A stretch of 64,000 nt of DNA from Ferribacterium limneticum (GCF_020510565.1 NZ_CP075189.1:1053501-1117500); one strand, 5' to 3'; counted from the first letter of the stretch, positions 37,620-46,780 are shown. Notes: generated by a model not told the origin, from the letters alone. Program-made: numbers and translations.

Positions 37620-39952
37620 AGCGACAGATTCCCCAGCGCTCGCTGCTCGCCATTGCCATCTCCGCCGCCTTCGCCCCGGCCTTCGCCGCCGAGGCTGTCG
37701 TCACCACGGAAACCGTCGAAGTCGTCGGCACCACGCCGCTCTCCGGTATCGGCGTGCCGCGCCTGCACCTGCCAGCCAATGTCCAGTCGCTCGACGACAG
37801 CCGGCTCGACGAAATCGAAAGCCAGAACATCGCCGAACAACTGCTTCGCCAGGTGCCGGCCGTCACCGCCAATGAAGTCACCGGCAACCCCTACCAGGCC
37901 GACCTCAATTACCGTGGCTTCACTGCCTCGCCGCTGCTCGGTACGGCCCAGGGGCTGTCGGTCTACGTCGATGGCGTGCGCGTCAACGAACCCTTCGGCG
38001 ACACGGTCAACTGGGATTTGATCCCCAATTCGGCCATTGCCGGCATCGATCTGATTCCCGGTTCCAACCCGGCTTTCGGCCTCAACACGCTGGGCGGGGC
38101 GCTGGCCATGCGGACCAAGAGCGGCTTCTCGCACCCGGGCGGCAAGATCGAGTTTTCCGGTGGCAGCTTCAACCGCACCAACACGGAGTTGGAGTACGGC
38201 GGCAACAACGGCACCTTCGGCTGGTATGGCGCCGGCGACTGGTTCCGCGAAGACGGCTGGCGTGATCATTCGCCATCCGACGTCAAGCAGTTCTTCGGCA
38301 AGCTGTCCTTCCGCAACGCCGCCGGCGAAGCCGACCTGACGCTGACCAAGGCGCGTAGCCGGCTGATCGGCAACGGCCTGCTGCCGCAATCAATGCTCGC
38401 CGAGCGCCGCGAGTCGATCTTCACGCACCCCGACGAGACGCGCAACGACATGACCCAGATTGCGCTGAACGGCAGGCTGTGGCTCAGCGATACGCAAAGC
38501 CTCTCCGGCAGCGTCTATCACCGCCGCAGCAAGACGCGCACGTTGAACGGTGACATGAACGACGACTACGAGACCGAGTACGAGGACTGGGTTACCAATG
38601 GCAGCACTCCAGGTTTGGAGCCTGATGAAACCGGCGCCAACAACCGGACGCGGACGACCCAGCGCGGTACGGGCATCGCCGGCCAGTGGAACTTCAGCGG
38701 CAAGCAGCACCAGCTCGCCGTCGGCGCCTCCTACGACCAGGCTCGCATCCACTTCCAGCAGACGCAGGAACTGGGTGAACTCGACGCCAGCCGCGGCGTG
38801 ACCAATCTGGAGCCGCTCGCCGTCGAAAACCAGATCAACGGCAAGACCAGCACGGCCAGCCTGTTCATCACCGACACGTACTCGTTGATGCCCAACCTGC
38901 ACCTGACCGCTTCGGCCCGCTACAACATGAGCCACGTCACGACCTTCGACGAACTCAACCGCACGGCGCCCAATCTCGATGGCGACCACAAATACCGCAA
39001 GCTCAACCCGGCTATTGGCCTCTCCTGGCAAATCGTCCCGGCGCTCAACGCCTATGCCGGTTTCAGCCAGGGCAACCGCGTGCCGACGCCGATCGAGCTC
39101 GGCTGCGCCGACCCGGCCAATCCGTGCACCCTGCCCAACTCGATGGCGGCCGATCCGTATCTGAAGCAGGTCGTCGCCCGCACCCTCGAAGCCGGGCTGC
39201 GTGGCAAGCTGGCTGGTGAAACCAACTGGAATGCCGGCGTCTTCCGCACCATGAGCAGCGACGACATCCTGTTCGTCGGCACCTCGACCAGCGCCGGTTA
39301 TTTCACCAACTACGGCAAAACCCTGCGCCAGGGCCTCGAACTCGGCCTCAACGGCAGCCATCGTCGCCTCGACTGGTATGCCAACTACAGCTGGCTGCAA
39401 GCCACCTTCCGTTCCGACGCCTGCATCCTGGCCGAAAACAACAGCACGCGCGGCACGGCGGCGGAATGTACCGGCGGCGGGCAGGACGACGAAATTTTCG
39501 TCAAGAAGGGCAACTACATCCCCGGCCTGCCGAAGCACAGCCTCAAGCTCGGCCTCGCCTGGCGCGCCACCGACTGGCTGCGCATCGGCGGCGACGTGCA
39601 GGCTTTCTCTGGCCAGTACGTGCGCGGCAACGAAAACAACCAGCACCAGAGCGGTACCTATACCGACGCCCTGGGCAGCACGCGCACCTTCGACGGCGCG
39701 GGCAAGATTCCCGGCTACGCCATCCTCAACCTTAACGCCGAGGCCAAGCTGGGCGGCGGCTGGCAGATGTTCGCCAAGGTCAACAACGTCTTCGACAAGC
39801 ACTACGCCACGGCCGGCGCCCTGGCCGAAAACCCCTTCGTCGGCGGCAGTCTCCAGCTTGATCCGGACGATTGGCGTCGTGAAACCTTCGTCGCCCCGGG
39901 TGCTCCGCGTTCGGCCTGGCTCGGCGTACGTTACGTGTTTGGTGGCAAATGA
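37616..39952 (+). CDS. TonB-dependent outer-membrane receptor, lanthanide-locus associated
   Basis: The 778-residue precursor has a signal peptide ending AFA (about residue 24). A plug domain follows (VEVVGTTPLSG, LLRQVPAVTANEV, YVDGVRVNEPFGD, NTLGGALAMRTKSGF) and then a 22-strand barrel ending in the aromatic RYVFGGK. Its place in one operon with TonB and quinoprotein relay genes, beside a lanthanide-type dehydrogenase, suggests uptake of a lanthanide chelate (LutH/LanA-like), but iron or PQQ are alternatives. Repeat copy 11 begins at its stop codon. Confidence 0.85.
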   Translation: MKRQIPQRSLLAIAISAAFAPAFAAEAVVTTETVEVVGTTPLSGIGVPRLHLPANVQSLDDSRLDEIESQNIAEQLLRQVPAVTANEVTGNPYQADLNYRGFTASPLLGTAQGLSVYVDGVRVNEPFGDTVNWDLIPNSAIAGIDLIPGSNPAFGLNTLGGALAMRTKSGFSHPGGKIEFSGGSFNRTNTELEYGGNNGTFGWYGAGDWFREDGWRDHSPSDVKQFFGKLSFRNAAGEADLTLTKARSRLIGNGLLPQSMLAERRESIFTHPDETRNDMTQIALNGRLWLSDTQSLSGSVYHRRSKTRTLNGDMNDDYETEYEDWVTNGSTPGLEPDETGANNRTRTTQRGTGIAGQWNFSGKQHQLAVGASYDQARIHFQQTQELGELDASRGVTNLEPLAVENQINGKTSTASLFITDTYSLMPNLHLTASARYNMSHVTTFDELNRTAPNLDGDHKYRKLNPAIGLSWQIVPALNAYAGFSQGNRVPTPIELGCADPANPCTLPNSMAADPYLKQVVARTLEAGLRGKLAGETNWNAGVFRTMSSDDILFVGTSTSAGYFTNYGKTLRQGLELGLNGSHRRLDWYANYSWLQATFRSDACILAENNSTRGTAAECTGGGQDDEIFVKKGNYIPGLPKHSLKLGLAWRATDWLRIGGDVQAFSGQYVRGNENNQHQSGTYTDALGSTRTFDGAGKIPGYAILNLNAEAKLGGGWQMFAKVNNVFDKHYATAGALAENPFVGGSLQLDPDDWRRETFVAPGAPRSAWLGVRYVFGGK

Positions 39953-39953
39953 C

Positions 39954-39992
39954 ATTTCATTTTTGGCCAAAATTTCCGGTTGACCGTGGGAA
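39954..39992 (-). repeat. dispersed 40-bp element, copy 11
   Basis: On the minus strand it reads GTTCCCACGGTCAACCGG, AAATTTTGGCCAAAAATGAAAT, the copy closest to consensus. It starts 2 bases after the receptor stop. Confidence 0.92.
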
Positions 39993-39999
39993 CGGCCAA

Positions 40000-40098
40000 C
40001 TCCCTCCCCTTCAAGGGGAGGGGCGGGGTGGGGATGGGTCAGGAGTTGCCGCCGCCCACACCCATCCCCCACCCAGCCTCCCCCTTGAAGGGGGAGGA
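40000..40098. repeat. long imperfect inverted repeat (REP/MITE-like)
   Basis: The left arm 40000-40038 and right arm 40061-40098 are imperfect inverted copies, each holding CCCCTTCAAGGGG-type and GGGGATGGG-type blocks, with a loop of about 22 bases. It is the widespread CTCCC...GGGAG type found between proteobacterial genes. The right arm supplies a GGAGGAG ribosome site for the next gene. Confidence 0.8.
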
Positions 40099-40107
40099 GC
40101 GCGGCCG

Positions 40108-41532
40108 GTGCTTGGTTTGGAGCTTGGTCGCTGTTACAGGCACCCCGTTGTTCACGGTGTAGGAGCAAAAAAGCTCAGCCTACACACCCGCGTCGGCCTC
40201 GTCCTGACCGCGCTGGCAGCCAGCCTGCTTGTTGTCCTCGCCGGCCTCTGGCTGCACGGCACGCGCAACGCCATTCACGAGGAAGTCGAGGCTGCTTCGC
40301 GCGTTTCCGAGCAATGGCTCAAGGCCGTGCTCGGCGAAATGCACGATGTGCCGGCGGCGACGCGGGGCGAACGCCTGCTCAGCGTCGCTCGTGCCATCGG
40401 TCGGGTGCGGGCCAATGAACTCGAAATCCGCACGCTGGCCGGCGAAACGATCTACCGTTCGCCGGCCCCGAGCTACAAGGCCGGGCGTTCGGCGCCCGGC
40501 TGGTTTGCCGGCTTGCTGGCCAGTGAATTCCCGGCCCGCACGCTGGCCGTCGAGGGCTATACCTTGATCCTGCATCCCGACGATTCGCGCGCCATTCTCG
40601 ACGCCTGGGACGAACTGGCCGCCATGGTCGGCTGGGCGCTCGGCTTGCTCGGCGTGCTCTTCGTGGCGACGCGCACGGCGCTGGGCCGGGCCCTGCGCCC
40701 GCTGGCCCAGATCATGCGCGCCCTCGACCGCACCGGCCGCGGTCGTTTCGACACCCGCCTGCCGGTTTTTGCGACGCCGGAACTCGGCCGCATTTCGCGC
40801 GCCTTCAACGGCATGGCCGACCGCCTCGGCGAAGCGGTTGACGAGAACGTTCGCCTCGAAAGCGCCCGTGAAGTCGACCGCCAGATGCATGACCGCCTCG
40901 AAGAAGAGCGCCGGGTCATCGCCCGCGAACTGCACGACGAGCTGGCCCAGGGCATCACCGCCGTCCGCGCCCTGGCTGGTGCCATCGTCCAGCGCACCGG
41001 CGACGCGCCGTCGCTGCACATCCCGGCCCAGGGCATCGTTGCCGTGACCGGCGAAATGCAGGACGGCGTGCGCAACATCCTGCACCGCCTGCGTCCGGCG
41101 GCCGGCAACAGTCTGGCCGTGACGCTCGAACGTCAGCTCGCCGGCTGGCAGGCGCAGCACCCGGAGATCATCGTGAACAGTACTCTGGCCATCGGCCCGC
41201 AACCCGTCGCCGATGATCTGGCCATGGCCGTCGTCCGCATCGTGCAGGAAGGCCTGACCAACGTCGTGCGCCACGCTCACGCCACGCAGGTCGATCTGGC
41301 CATCAGCCGCGTCGCCGGCTGGCTGCAGCTGACGCTGGCCGACAACGGTCGCGGCCGTTCCGGTCAGCCCTCGGCGCAACCCGGTTGCGGCCTCGGCCTG
41401 GCTGGCATGGGCGAGCGCATCGCCGCTTTGGGCGGCCATCTTCAATTCGAACAACCGGCCGGCGGCGGCTTCCGTATCTTCGCCCGCCTGCCCGACGCCG
41501 TAGCGCAACATTCCCCGGAGGAATTCGCATGA
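40108..41532 (+). CDS. sensor histidine kinase, HisKA_3 type (locus-linked)
   Basis: About 474 residues: an N-terminal membrane helix (TRVGLVLTALAASLLVVLAG), a periplasmic domain of about 110 residues, a second helix, HAMP, and a HisKA_3 domain with His276 in ARELHDELAQ. The HATPase has VRIVQEGLTNVVRHA and GLGLAGMGERI. The start is uncertain: I prefer GTG 40108, 8 bases after GGAGGAG in the inverted repeat; the frame is open back to an ATG at 39949 that overlaps the receptor stop. It ends in an ATGA overlap with its regulator. It may sense lanthanide or alcohol (PedS2-like role, inferred). Confidence 0.8.
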   Translation: MLGLELGRCYRHPVVHGVGAKKLSLHTRVGLVLTALAASLLVVLAGLWLHGTRNAIHEEVEAASRVSEQWLKAVLGEMHDVPAATRGERLLSVARAIGRVRANELEIRTLAGETIYRSPAPSYKAGRSAPGWFAGLLASEFPARTLAVEGYTLILHPDDSRAILDAWDELAAMVGWALGLLGVLFVATRTALGRALRPLAQIMRALDRTGRGRFDTRLPVFATPELGRISRAFNGMADRLGEAVDENVRLESAREVDRQMHDRLEEERRVIARELHDELAQGITAVRALAGAIVQRTGDAPSLHIPAQGIVAVTGEMQDGVRNILHRLRPAAGNSLAVTLERQLAGWQAQHPEIIVNSTLAIGPQPVADDLAMAVVRIVQEGLTNVVRHAHATQVDLAISRVAGWLQLTLADNGRGRSGQPSAQPGCGLGLAGMGERIAALGGHLQFEQPAGGGFRIFARLPDAVAQHSPEEFA

Positions 41533-42176
41533 ACAACGCACTGCAAGGCAAGCGCATCCTGCTCGCTGACGACCACGCGATGGTTCGCCTCGGCTTCCGT
41601 TGCCTGCTCGAAGGGGCCGGCGCCACGGTGGTCGGCGAGGCCGAGAACGGCGAAAGCGCCGTCCGCCTCTACGCCGAAACCAGCCCGGATGTGGTCGTGA
41701 TGGACGTCTCGATGCCCGGCATCGGCGGTCTGGCAGCGCTCGAGCGGCTGCTTGCCTGGGACGCCAAGGCCAAGGTGCTCATGCTTTCGGCTCACAACGA
41801 CGACATCGTGCCGGTCCGTGCCCTGCGTCTCGGCGCCCGCGGCTACCTGTGCAAGCGGGCGGCGCCGGAAGAGTTTCTGCGCGCCGCTGGCCAGGTGGCG
41901 AGCGACCGCCGTTACCTCGATCCGGAACTGGCGCAGGCTGTCGCGCTGGCCCAGCTATCCGGTTCGAGCAGCCCGGTCGATACGCTGACCGAGAAGGAAC
42001 TGGCAGTCTTCATGAAGCTGGCCGAGGGGCGCTCGGTCAATGACGTGGCCGAGGATTTTTGCCTGAGCCCGAGCACGGTCGGCACGCATCTTTATCACAT
42101 CAAGCAGAAGCTCAACGTGCAGAACGCTGCCAAGCTGACGCTGGTCGCCGTGCGCAACGGTCTGATCGAGGCCTAG
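41529..42176 (+). CDS. NarL/LuxR-type response regulator
   Basis: The 215-residue product has a receiver domain with Asp14-Asp15, phosphoacceptor Asp59 in VVVMDVSMPG and YLCKRAAPEE. A LuxR helix-turn-helix follows (LTEKELAVFMKLAEGRSVNDVA, SPSTVGTHLYHIKQKL). GGAGGAATTCGC precedes the ATG. It is the partner of the overlapping kinase. Its place after the TonB receptor suggests it controls this locus; in Pseudomonas putida a comparable pair (PedS2/PedR2) mediates the lanthanide switch. Confidence 0.88.
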   Translation: MNNALQGKRILLADDHAMVRLGFRCLLEGAGATVVGEAENGESAVRLYAETSPDVVVMDVSMPGIGGLAALERLLAWDAKAKVLMLSAHNDDIVPVRALRLGARGYLCKRAAPEEFLRAAGQVASDRRYLDPELAQAVALAQLSGSSSPVDTLTEKELAVFMKLAEGRSVNDVAEDFCLSPSTVGTHLYHIKQKLNVQNAAKLTLVAVRNGLIEA

Positions 42177-43090
42177 TGTCAGGCGATCTGCTCTTCCCTG
42201 CCTGCCAGCCGCGCTGCGTCCGGCAGATGGCGGTCGGCGACGGACATATCCTGCATGTCGAGGAATGCGGACCGCTCGATGGCATGCCCGTACTTTTCCT
42301 GCATGGCGGGCCGGGGGCCGGCTGCATGGCCGAGCATCGGCGGTTGTTCGATCCGGCGATTTTTCGCGTCGTCATGATCGACCAGCGCGGCGCCGGGCGC
42401 AGTCTGCCGAGCGGCGAGCTGGAGGCGAACACGACGCTCGATCTGGTTGCCGATCTCGACTACGTGCGCGAGGCACTGGGCATTTCCGGCTGGATCGTTT
42501 TTGGCGGTTCGTGGGGCAGCCTGCTGGCCCTGGCCTATGCCCAGATTTATCCGGAAAACGTGCACGGGCTGGTCATGCACGGCATCTTTCTCGGCTCGCA
42601 CGACGAGATCGTCGCCTACGCGCGCGGCCTCGGCAACCTGCTACCGCGCCTCGAACGGGGTGACCCGCTCAAGGCGTTTGCCCGGATCATCCTGCACGAG
42701 CAGGCCGAGCGCGCGACCCAGGCGGCGCGGGTCTGGCTCGACTACCAACGTAGCCTGATCGGCAAGGAACCGCTCGACGCGCCGCCCAATGCCATGCAGC
42801 AGGCCCGGGCGCGCATCCAGATGCACTACCTGACCCGCAATTGTTTTCTCGTGCCCGGCCAGTTGCTGGCCGGCATCGACCGCATTCGCCACCTGCCGGC
42901 CATCATCGTCCAGGGCCTGGCCGATCCGGTGTGCCCGCCGGTGGCCGCCGAAACGCTGCACCGCGCCTGGCCGGAAGCGACCTGGGTGCCGGTGGCGAGC
43001 GCCGGCCACGATGCCCTGTCGCCAGCCATGGCCCGCGCCTGCATCAAGGCGCTGGGCTGGGTTGCCGAGTGCATTGAAAGTTTCGACTAG
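42176..43090 (+). CDS. pip: proline iminopeptidase
   Basis: It removes N-terminal proline from peptides in the cytoplasm. The product is about 304 residues from a GTG that shares a base with the previous stop. The alpha/beta-hydrolase motifs are HGGPGAGC (oxyanion region, near residue 44), DQRGAGRS, nucleophile Ser in GGSWGSLLAL, a late Asp in GLADPVCPP and His in SAGHDALSP. The start could also be an internal ATG near 42226. It may be transcribed with the response regulator by overlap, though its function is unrelated. Confidence 0.88.
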   Translation: MSGDLLFPACQPRCVRQMAVGDGHILHVEECGPLDGMPVLFLHGGPGAGCMAEHRRLFDPAIFRVVMIDQRGAGRSLPSGELEANTTLDLVADLDYVREALGISGWIVFGGSWGSLLALAYAQIYPENVHGLVMHGIFLGSHDEIVAYARGLGNLLPRLERGDPLKAFARIILHEQAERATQAARVWLDYQRSLIGKEPLDAPPNAMQQARARIQMHYLTRNCFLVPGQLLAGIDRIRHLPAIIVQGLADPVCPPVAAETLHRAWPEATWVPVASAGHDALSPAMARACIKALGWVAECIESFD

Positions 43091-43133
43091 CGACCGGGAA
43101 ACCACGGGTGATGGTGAACGGTATGATCGCTCC

Positions 43134-43772
43134 ATGACCACCATCGAAATCGTTTCCGACCTCGTCTGTCCGTGGTGCTACATCGGCCTGCGCCGGCTCG
43201 ATGCGGCCATCGCCGACGTGCGCCGCGAGTTGCCCGACTTTGCCTGCGAGAAGCGTTGGCGCCCGTTTTTCCTGAACCCCGATACGCCACCCGAAGGCGA
43301 ACCTTACCTGCCGTTTCTCGAAAAGAAATTCGGCGGGCCGGCGCCGGTCGCCGCCTTGTTCGAGCGCGTGCGCGCGGCCGGTCGGCCGTGGGGTGTTGAA
43401 TACGCCTTCGAGAAAATCGAGGTTCGCGCCAATACCCTGCAGGCGCACCGCCTGATTCACTGGGCGCAGCAACGCGGCGATGCCCAGGCGCTGGTCGAGC
43501 GGCTGTTCGTCGCCCAGTTCCAGCGCGGCGAGCGGATCGGCGATTTGGCCCTGCTGGCGCAGGTGGCGGTCGAATGTGGCTACCCCGGCGAGGAGGTGGC
43601 GGCCTATCTCTCGTCAGGGCGCGATGTCGACACCGTGCGCGGCATGGAAGCCGAGGTCCGCCGGGCCGGCATTCACCAGGTGCCGACCTTCATTGTCGAC
43701 GGCCGCCATGTCGTCGTCGGCGCCGAAGACCCGGCCGTACTGGCCGCGGCAATCCGCCGGACGCTGGACTGA
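43134..43772 (+). CDS. DsbA-family thioredoxin-fold oxidoreductase (FrnE-like)
   Basis: The 212-residue cytoplasmic protein has CPWC at residues 12-15 in SDLVCPWCYIGLRRL and the FrnE-type late motifs RGMEAEVRRAGIHQVPTFIVDGR (with the cis-Pro in VPTF). There is no signal peptide. FrnE-like proteins are disulphide isomerase/oxidoreductases of uncertain substrate. It lies 43 bases after the peptidase gene. Confidence 0.87.
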   Translation: MTTIEIVSDLVCPWCYIGLRRLDAAIADVRRELPDFACEKRWRPFFLNPDTPPEGEPYLPFLEKKFGGPAPVAALFERVRAAGRPWGVEYAFEKIEVRANTLQAHRLIHWAQQRGDAQALVERLFVAQFQRGERIGDLALLAQVAVECGYPGEEVAAYLSSGRDVDTVRGMEAEVRRAGIHQVPTFIVDGRHVVVGAEDPAVLAAAIRRTLD

Positions 43773-43779
43773 GGGCTGC

Positions 43780-44298
43780 TCAGGCCCGATCTTTTCGCCG
43801 GAAGGCGAGCAGCAAGCCGCCGCAGAGCAGCGACCAGACCGTGGCCGGCTCAGGTACGGACGAGACCAGGGTCACGTCGCCGCCACTGTTCAGCACGATT
43901 TGGCCGCCGGCGTTCAGGTCGATGTTCCCGCGCGGGGGGAGCGTGATGCCGGGCGACGAGATGGTGCCGATGTCGAAGCGGGTCGCGTTGAACCCATTTA
44001 TCGATACACCGTCAGCAAGCGTGAGGACACCGGTGACTGTCTTCAACTGAACGAGGGGGGCGACCAGGCTCAGGTCGTCGAGGAACAATGAGCCGGCAGC
44101 GCTGATCGTGATGCCGATGTCCGAATCGATGCTGCCGCCGATCAGCGAAAAATCGCCGTCGCAGGACAGCATGGCGCCGTTGCTCAGGTCGAACGACTGA
44201 CTGCCGGAGCAACTGGCAGTGGTGATGTTGGCGTTCGAGGCGGCTTGAGCGAAAGCGGAAAACAGCAGGGCGGACAGGAGCAGGGCAAGGTGGCGCAT
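43780..44298 (-). CDS. PEP-CTERM sorted protein
   Basis: The 172-residue precursor has a signal peptide ending AQA (about residue 20). The body is Ser/Asn/Gly-rich beta repeats (NITTASCSGSQSFDLSNGAML, GGSIDSDIGI). The C-terminal tag is SSVPEPATVWSLL, hydrophobic helix and FRRKDRA. It should be processed by exosortase and exported to the surface matrix. It is short and lacks a recognisable domain. I chose ATG 44298 because the signal peptide begins there, after a GGAGG site. Confidence 0.82.
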   Translation of the reverse strand: MRHLALLLSALLFSAFAQAASNANITTASCSGSQSFDLSNGAMLSCDGDFSLIGGSIDSDIGITISAAGSLFLDDLSLVAPLVQLKTVTGVLTLADGVSINGFNATRFDIGTISSPGITLPPRGNIDLNAGGQIVLNSGGDVTLVSSVPEPATVWSLLCGGLLLAFRRKDRA

Positions 44299-44421
44299 GG
44301 CCGCCTCCGGCGGAATGGCAAGCCCTGAAGTCTGCGCCATAGGCATGACGCTTGAATGACAGGCGGCGCATGAGCCGGACTAGGCGCCGCCTGATTCAGC
44401 CGGCTGGTGCCGGCCGCTGCC

Positions 44422-44826
44422 TTACTTGGCGATGTCGAGCAATTCGACTTCGAAAATCAGCGTCGAATTGGGCGGAATGCCGGGTACGCCGCGGCTGCCG
44501 TAAGCCAGGTTGGACGGGCAGACCAGCTTGGCCTTGCCGCCGACCTTGATCTTCTGCACGCCTTCAGTCCAGCACGGAATGACGCGGTTGAGCGGGAAGG
44601 CGGCCGGCTCGTTGCGCTTGTACGAACTGTCGAATTCCTGGCCATTGGTCAGCGTGCCGCGATAGTGCACCTTGACCGTGTCGCTGGCCTTCGGGCTGGC
44701 GCCGCTGCCTTCCTTGAGCATGGTGATGGCGATGCCGGAGGCGGTCATTTCTTCCTTCGGTTCGGCGGCTGTGGCCGAGAAGGAGAGCGCGAGGAGGAGG
44801 GCGGTTGCGGTAGCGAGCTTTTGCAT
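44422..44826 (-). CDS. FKBP-type peptidyl-prolyl isomerase
   Basis: The 134-residue protein has a signal peptide ending TAA (residue 21), so it is periplasmic. The FKBP domain is complete: VKVHYRGTLTNGQEFDSSY, FPLNRVIPCWTEGVQKIKVGGKAKLVCPSNLAYG and NSTLIFEVELLDI. It catalyses cis-trans isomerisation of prolyl bonds during protein folding. It is a monocistronic gene, to judge from its spacing. Confidence 0.93.
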   Translation of the reverse strand: MQKLATATALLLALSFSATAAEPKEEMTASGIAITMLKEGSGASPKASDTVKVHYRGTLTNGQEFDSSYKRNEPAAFPLNRVIPCWTEGVQKIKVGGKAKLVCPSNLAYGSRGVPGIPPNSTLIFEVELLDIAK

Positions 44827-44924
44827 GGATCTGCCTTGGTTGAGGTTGGGCGTTGAAAGTTGGCTACGTTAATGGGAAGTCGTCGGGCGAGTAAAGAGGG
44901 CCGCGAAAAAATGTCGGCCACAGC

Positions 44925-45914
44925 TCATTCGGTGACGGTCAGGTAAACCAGAGTCTGGTTGAGCAACTGGTAACCGATTTCGCCGAAGGTCATCGGCCCG
45001 GTGACCTCACCCGTCCGCTTGCCTTCAAGCTGCGAATTGAGGAAATTGAGGATGCAGTTGCAGGAGAAGGAAATGTCCAGCCCGCTCCTGGGTAGGGCGG
45101 CCTGGAAGGCGCTGACATAGTCGGTGACCGGTGCCGCAAAGCGGTATTCGAGGCCCGGGAAGACCGGGGCGTAGAACTCGACGCGCCGCGCCGCGCGGTC
45201 AATGTTTTTGATGCTGACGTTGATCATGGCGCCGCTGTAATCGGCGACCAGCGGCAGGCGGGTGTCGATCTGGTTGGCCAGCAGGTAATCGGCCAGGTTG
45301 CCGGTTTGGCCGCCGATCAGGCAGTCGCCGGCGCTGAAGCCGTTGTTCTCGAAGCGGATGCCGGCGCCGCTGCCGGGGCGGAAGAGGTTGACGATGTCGA
45401 TCTGGGCGAATTTTTCGGGCGGCAGCGGTACGTCCATGACCACGGCGTCGCTTTCGGAAAACTCGCCGGTGCTGCCGAGGACGACCTTGGGGGTGGTCTT
45501 GCCGAGGTCGTCGAGGTGCACACCGGCGATCCAGCCGATCAGCGGCTTCATGTACATCTCTTCGAAATTCGGGGCGTTTTGGGCAAATCCGGCGTGGGTG
45601 GCGCTGAAGGCGGGAATGATCAGGATGCTGTAGCCGTTGTCAGGCGCATTGCGACAGATTTGCGGCAAGGTGGCGCAATCGTAGAAGCGCAGTTGCGGCG
45701 GTGCGGCGAAGCCGCTGACTTCGCTGACGAAAACCTGCTCGCGGCTGACCGTGCCACCTTCGGCCGCCATGAAATAGGGAATCGTGCCGCCAATCCAGTG
45801 GCCTTGGGGGAGTTGCCTGAGGGCGGCTTCATCGCCGGCGATGCTCAGGTATTTGCCGGCATTGATCAGTTCGGCAGCGCGGCTGACTGACATCAGTTCT
45901 TGTTGGGTTTTCAT
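44925..45914 (-). CDS. FIST-like domain protein
   Basis: The 329-residue soluble protein has no signal peptide. The C-terminal half (FSCNCILNFLNSQLEGKRTGEVTGPMTFGEIGYQLLNQTLVYLTV) resembles the FIST_C pattern: a Cys motif, then a GE dyad and final beta strand. FIST domains sense small ligands in signal transduction, but this protein has no output domain. The N-terminal half with GGTIPYFMAAEGG is consistent. It lies 22 bases downstream of the 228-residue unknown gene on the same strand. Confidence 0.55.
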   Translation of the reverse strand: MKTQQELMSVSRAAELINAGKYLSIAGDEAALRQLPQGHWIGGTIPYFMAAEGGTVSREQVFVSEVSGFAAPPQLRFYDCATLPQICRNAPDNGYSILIIPAFSATHAGFAQNAPNFEEMYMKPLIGWIAGVHLDDLGKTTPKVVLGSTGEFSESDAVVMDVPLPPEKFAQIDIVNLFRPGSGAGIRFENNGFSAGDCLIGGQTGNLADYLLANQIDTRLPLVADYSGAMINVSIKNIDRAARRVEFYAPVFPGLEYRFAAPVTDYVSAFQAALPRSGLDISFSCNCILNFLNSQLEGKRTGEVTGPMTFGEIGYQLLNQTLVYLTVTE

Positions 45915-45936
45915 GGGTTTTTACCGGTGGCGCAGG

Positions 45937-46623
45937 TCAGTTTTGGGCAAGTTGCGCCAATTCGTGGCTGAGCATTTTTTCGTGGCGGGTGAAGTAGCGT
46001 TGCAATTCATGGGCCTTCAGGGTGCGCACTTCGCCATCGCTGATGATGGCGAATTGCTCGCGCAGCTTGGTCAGCAGCAGTTTGAGGCTGAGGATGCGGA
46101 TGTCGAGCTGGAGGTTGCCGCTGAGCAATTCTTCCCAGACGGGGTCGTTCGGTCCCGGTATCTGGGCCGAGATCGCGTCGGACGCGCTGCCCGGGCCGGA
46201 TAGCCCGGATTTGCCACTGTCCAGACGATGCTTGAATTTCCAGAGGTCGGCAACGGGCAGGTCGAGCAGGGCGCAGACCGAGGCGAAGCTGACGCCTTGC
46301 ATGAACATGCCGGCTATCTGCCGGGCGAAGGCGCGGGTGAAGGGCTGGTCAGTTTCGCCCAGCCATTGCAGATCGGCGCTTTCAGCTTCGCCGGGGATGA
46401 CGGCATGAACGATGCAACGCGCATTGCCGATGTTGATGTGACGCCAGACGCTTTCCCGGCCTTGTTCGGACGTGCTTCGGGCAGCGAAAAACCAGCCGCT
46501 GCGCTGGGCTTCGCGGGAGACCCAGATGTCGATCTGGTTTTTGCCGAGGTCGTTGCGGACGCGGACGATGTGCCATGGTGCGTGAATGGCCAGTGTGTGG
46601 TGCAGTAGTTCTTCAAGCTTCAT
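45937..46623 (-). CDS. hypothetical protein, 228 residues, upstream of the FIST-like gene
   Basis: I do not recognise the family. The N-terminal half has a mixed fold with HIVRVRNDLGKNQIDIWVSREA, and the C-terminal half is helical and charged (LRILSLKLLLTKLREQFAII, RYFTRHEKMLSHELAQL), possibly a coiled coil. There is no signal peptide or membrane helix. The close linkage to the FIST-like gene suggests a sensor/partner pair. Confidence 0.6.
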   Translation of the reverse strand: MKLEELLHHTLAIHAPWHIVRVRNDLGKNQIDIWVSREAQRSGWFFAARSTSEQGRESVWRHINIGNARCIVHAVIPGEAESADLQWLGETDQPFTRAFARQIAGMFMQGVSFASVCALLDLPVADLWKFKHRLDSGKSGLSGPGSASDAISAQIPGPNDPVWEELLSGNLQLDIRILSLKLLLTKLREQFAIISDGEVRTLKAHELQRYFTRHEKMLSHELAQLAQN

Positions 46624-46780
46624 TGTTGGTCTCCATGTCGCCCGCTTGCTGTGGATCGAGCTGTTTTACCGGTTTATGCTGATAGCAAGGAGTGTGCTAG
46701 CGGCAAATCGCAGGCTGGGCGCCGATTTCTGTTCCGGCAACTGTGGAAATATCGAACGGTTGCTGCAAATCAAAGCAGCT

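Noticed and set aside
38390..40168. 592-codon open frame opposite the TonB receptor
   Set aside because: Composition is shadow-like and the receptor on the other strand is complete.
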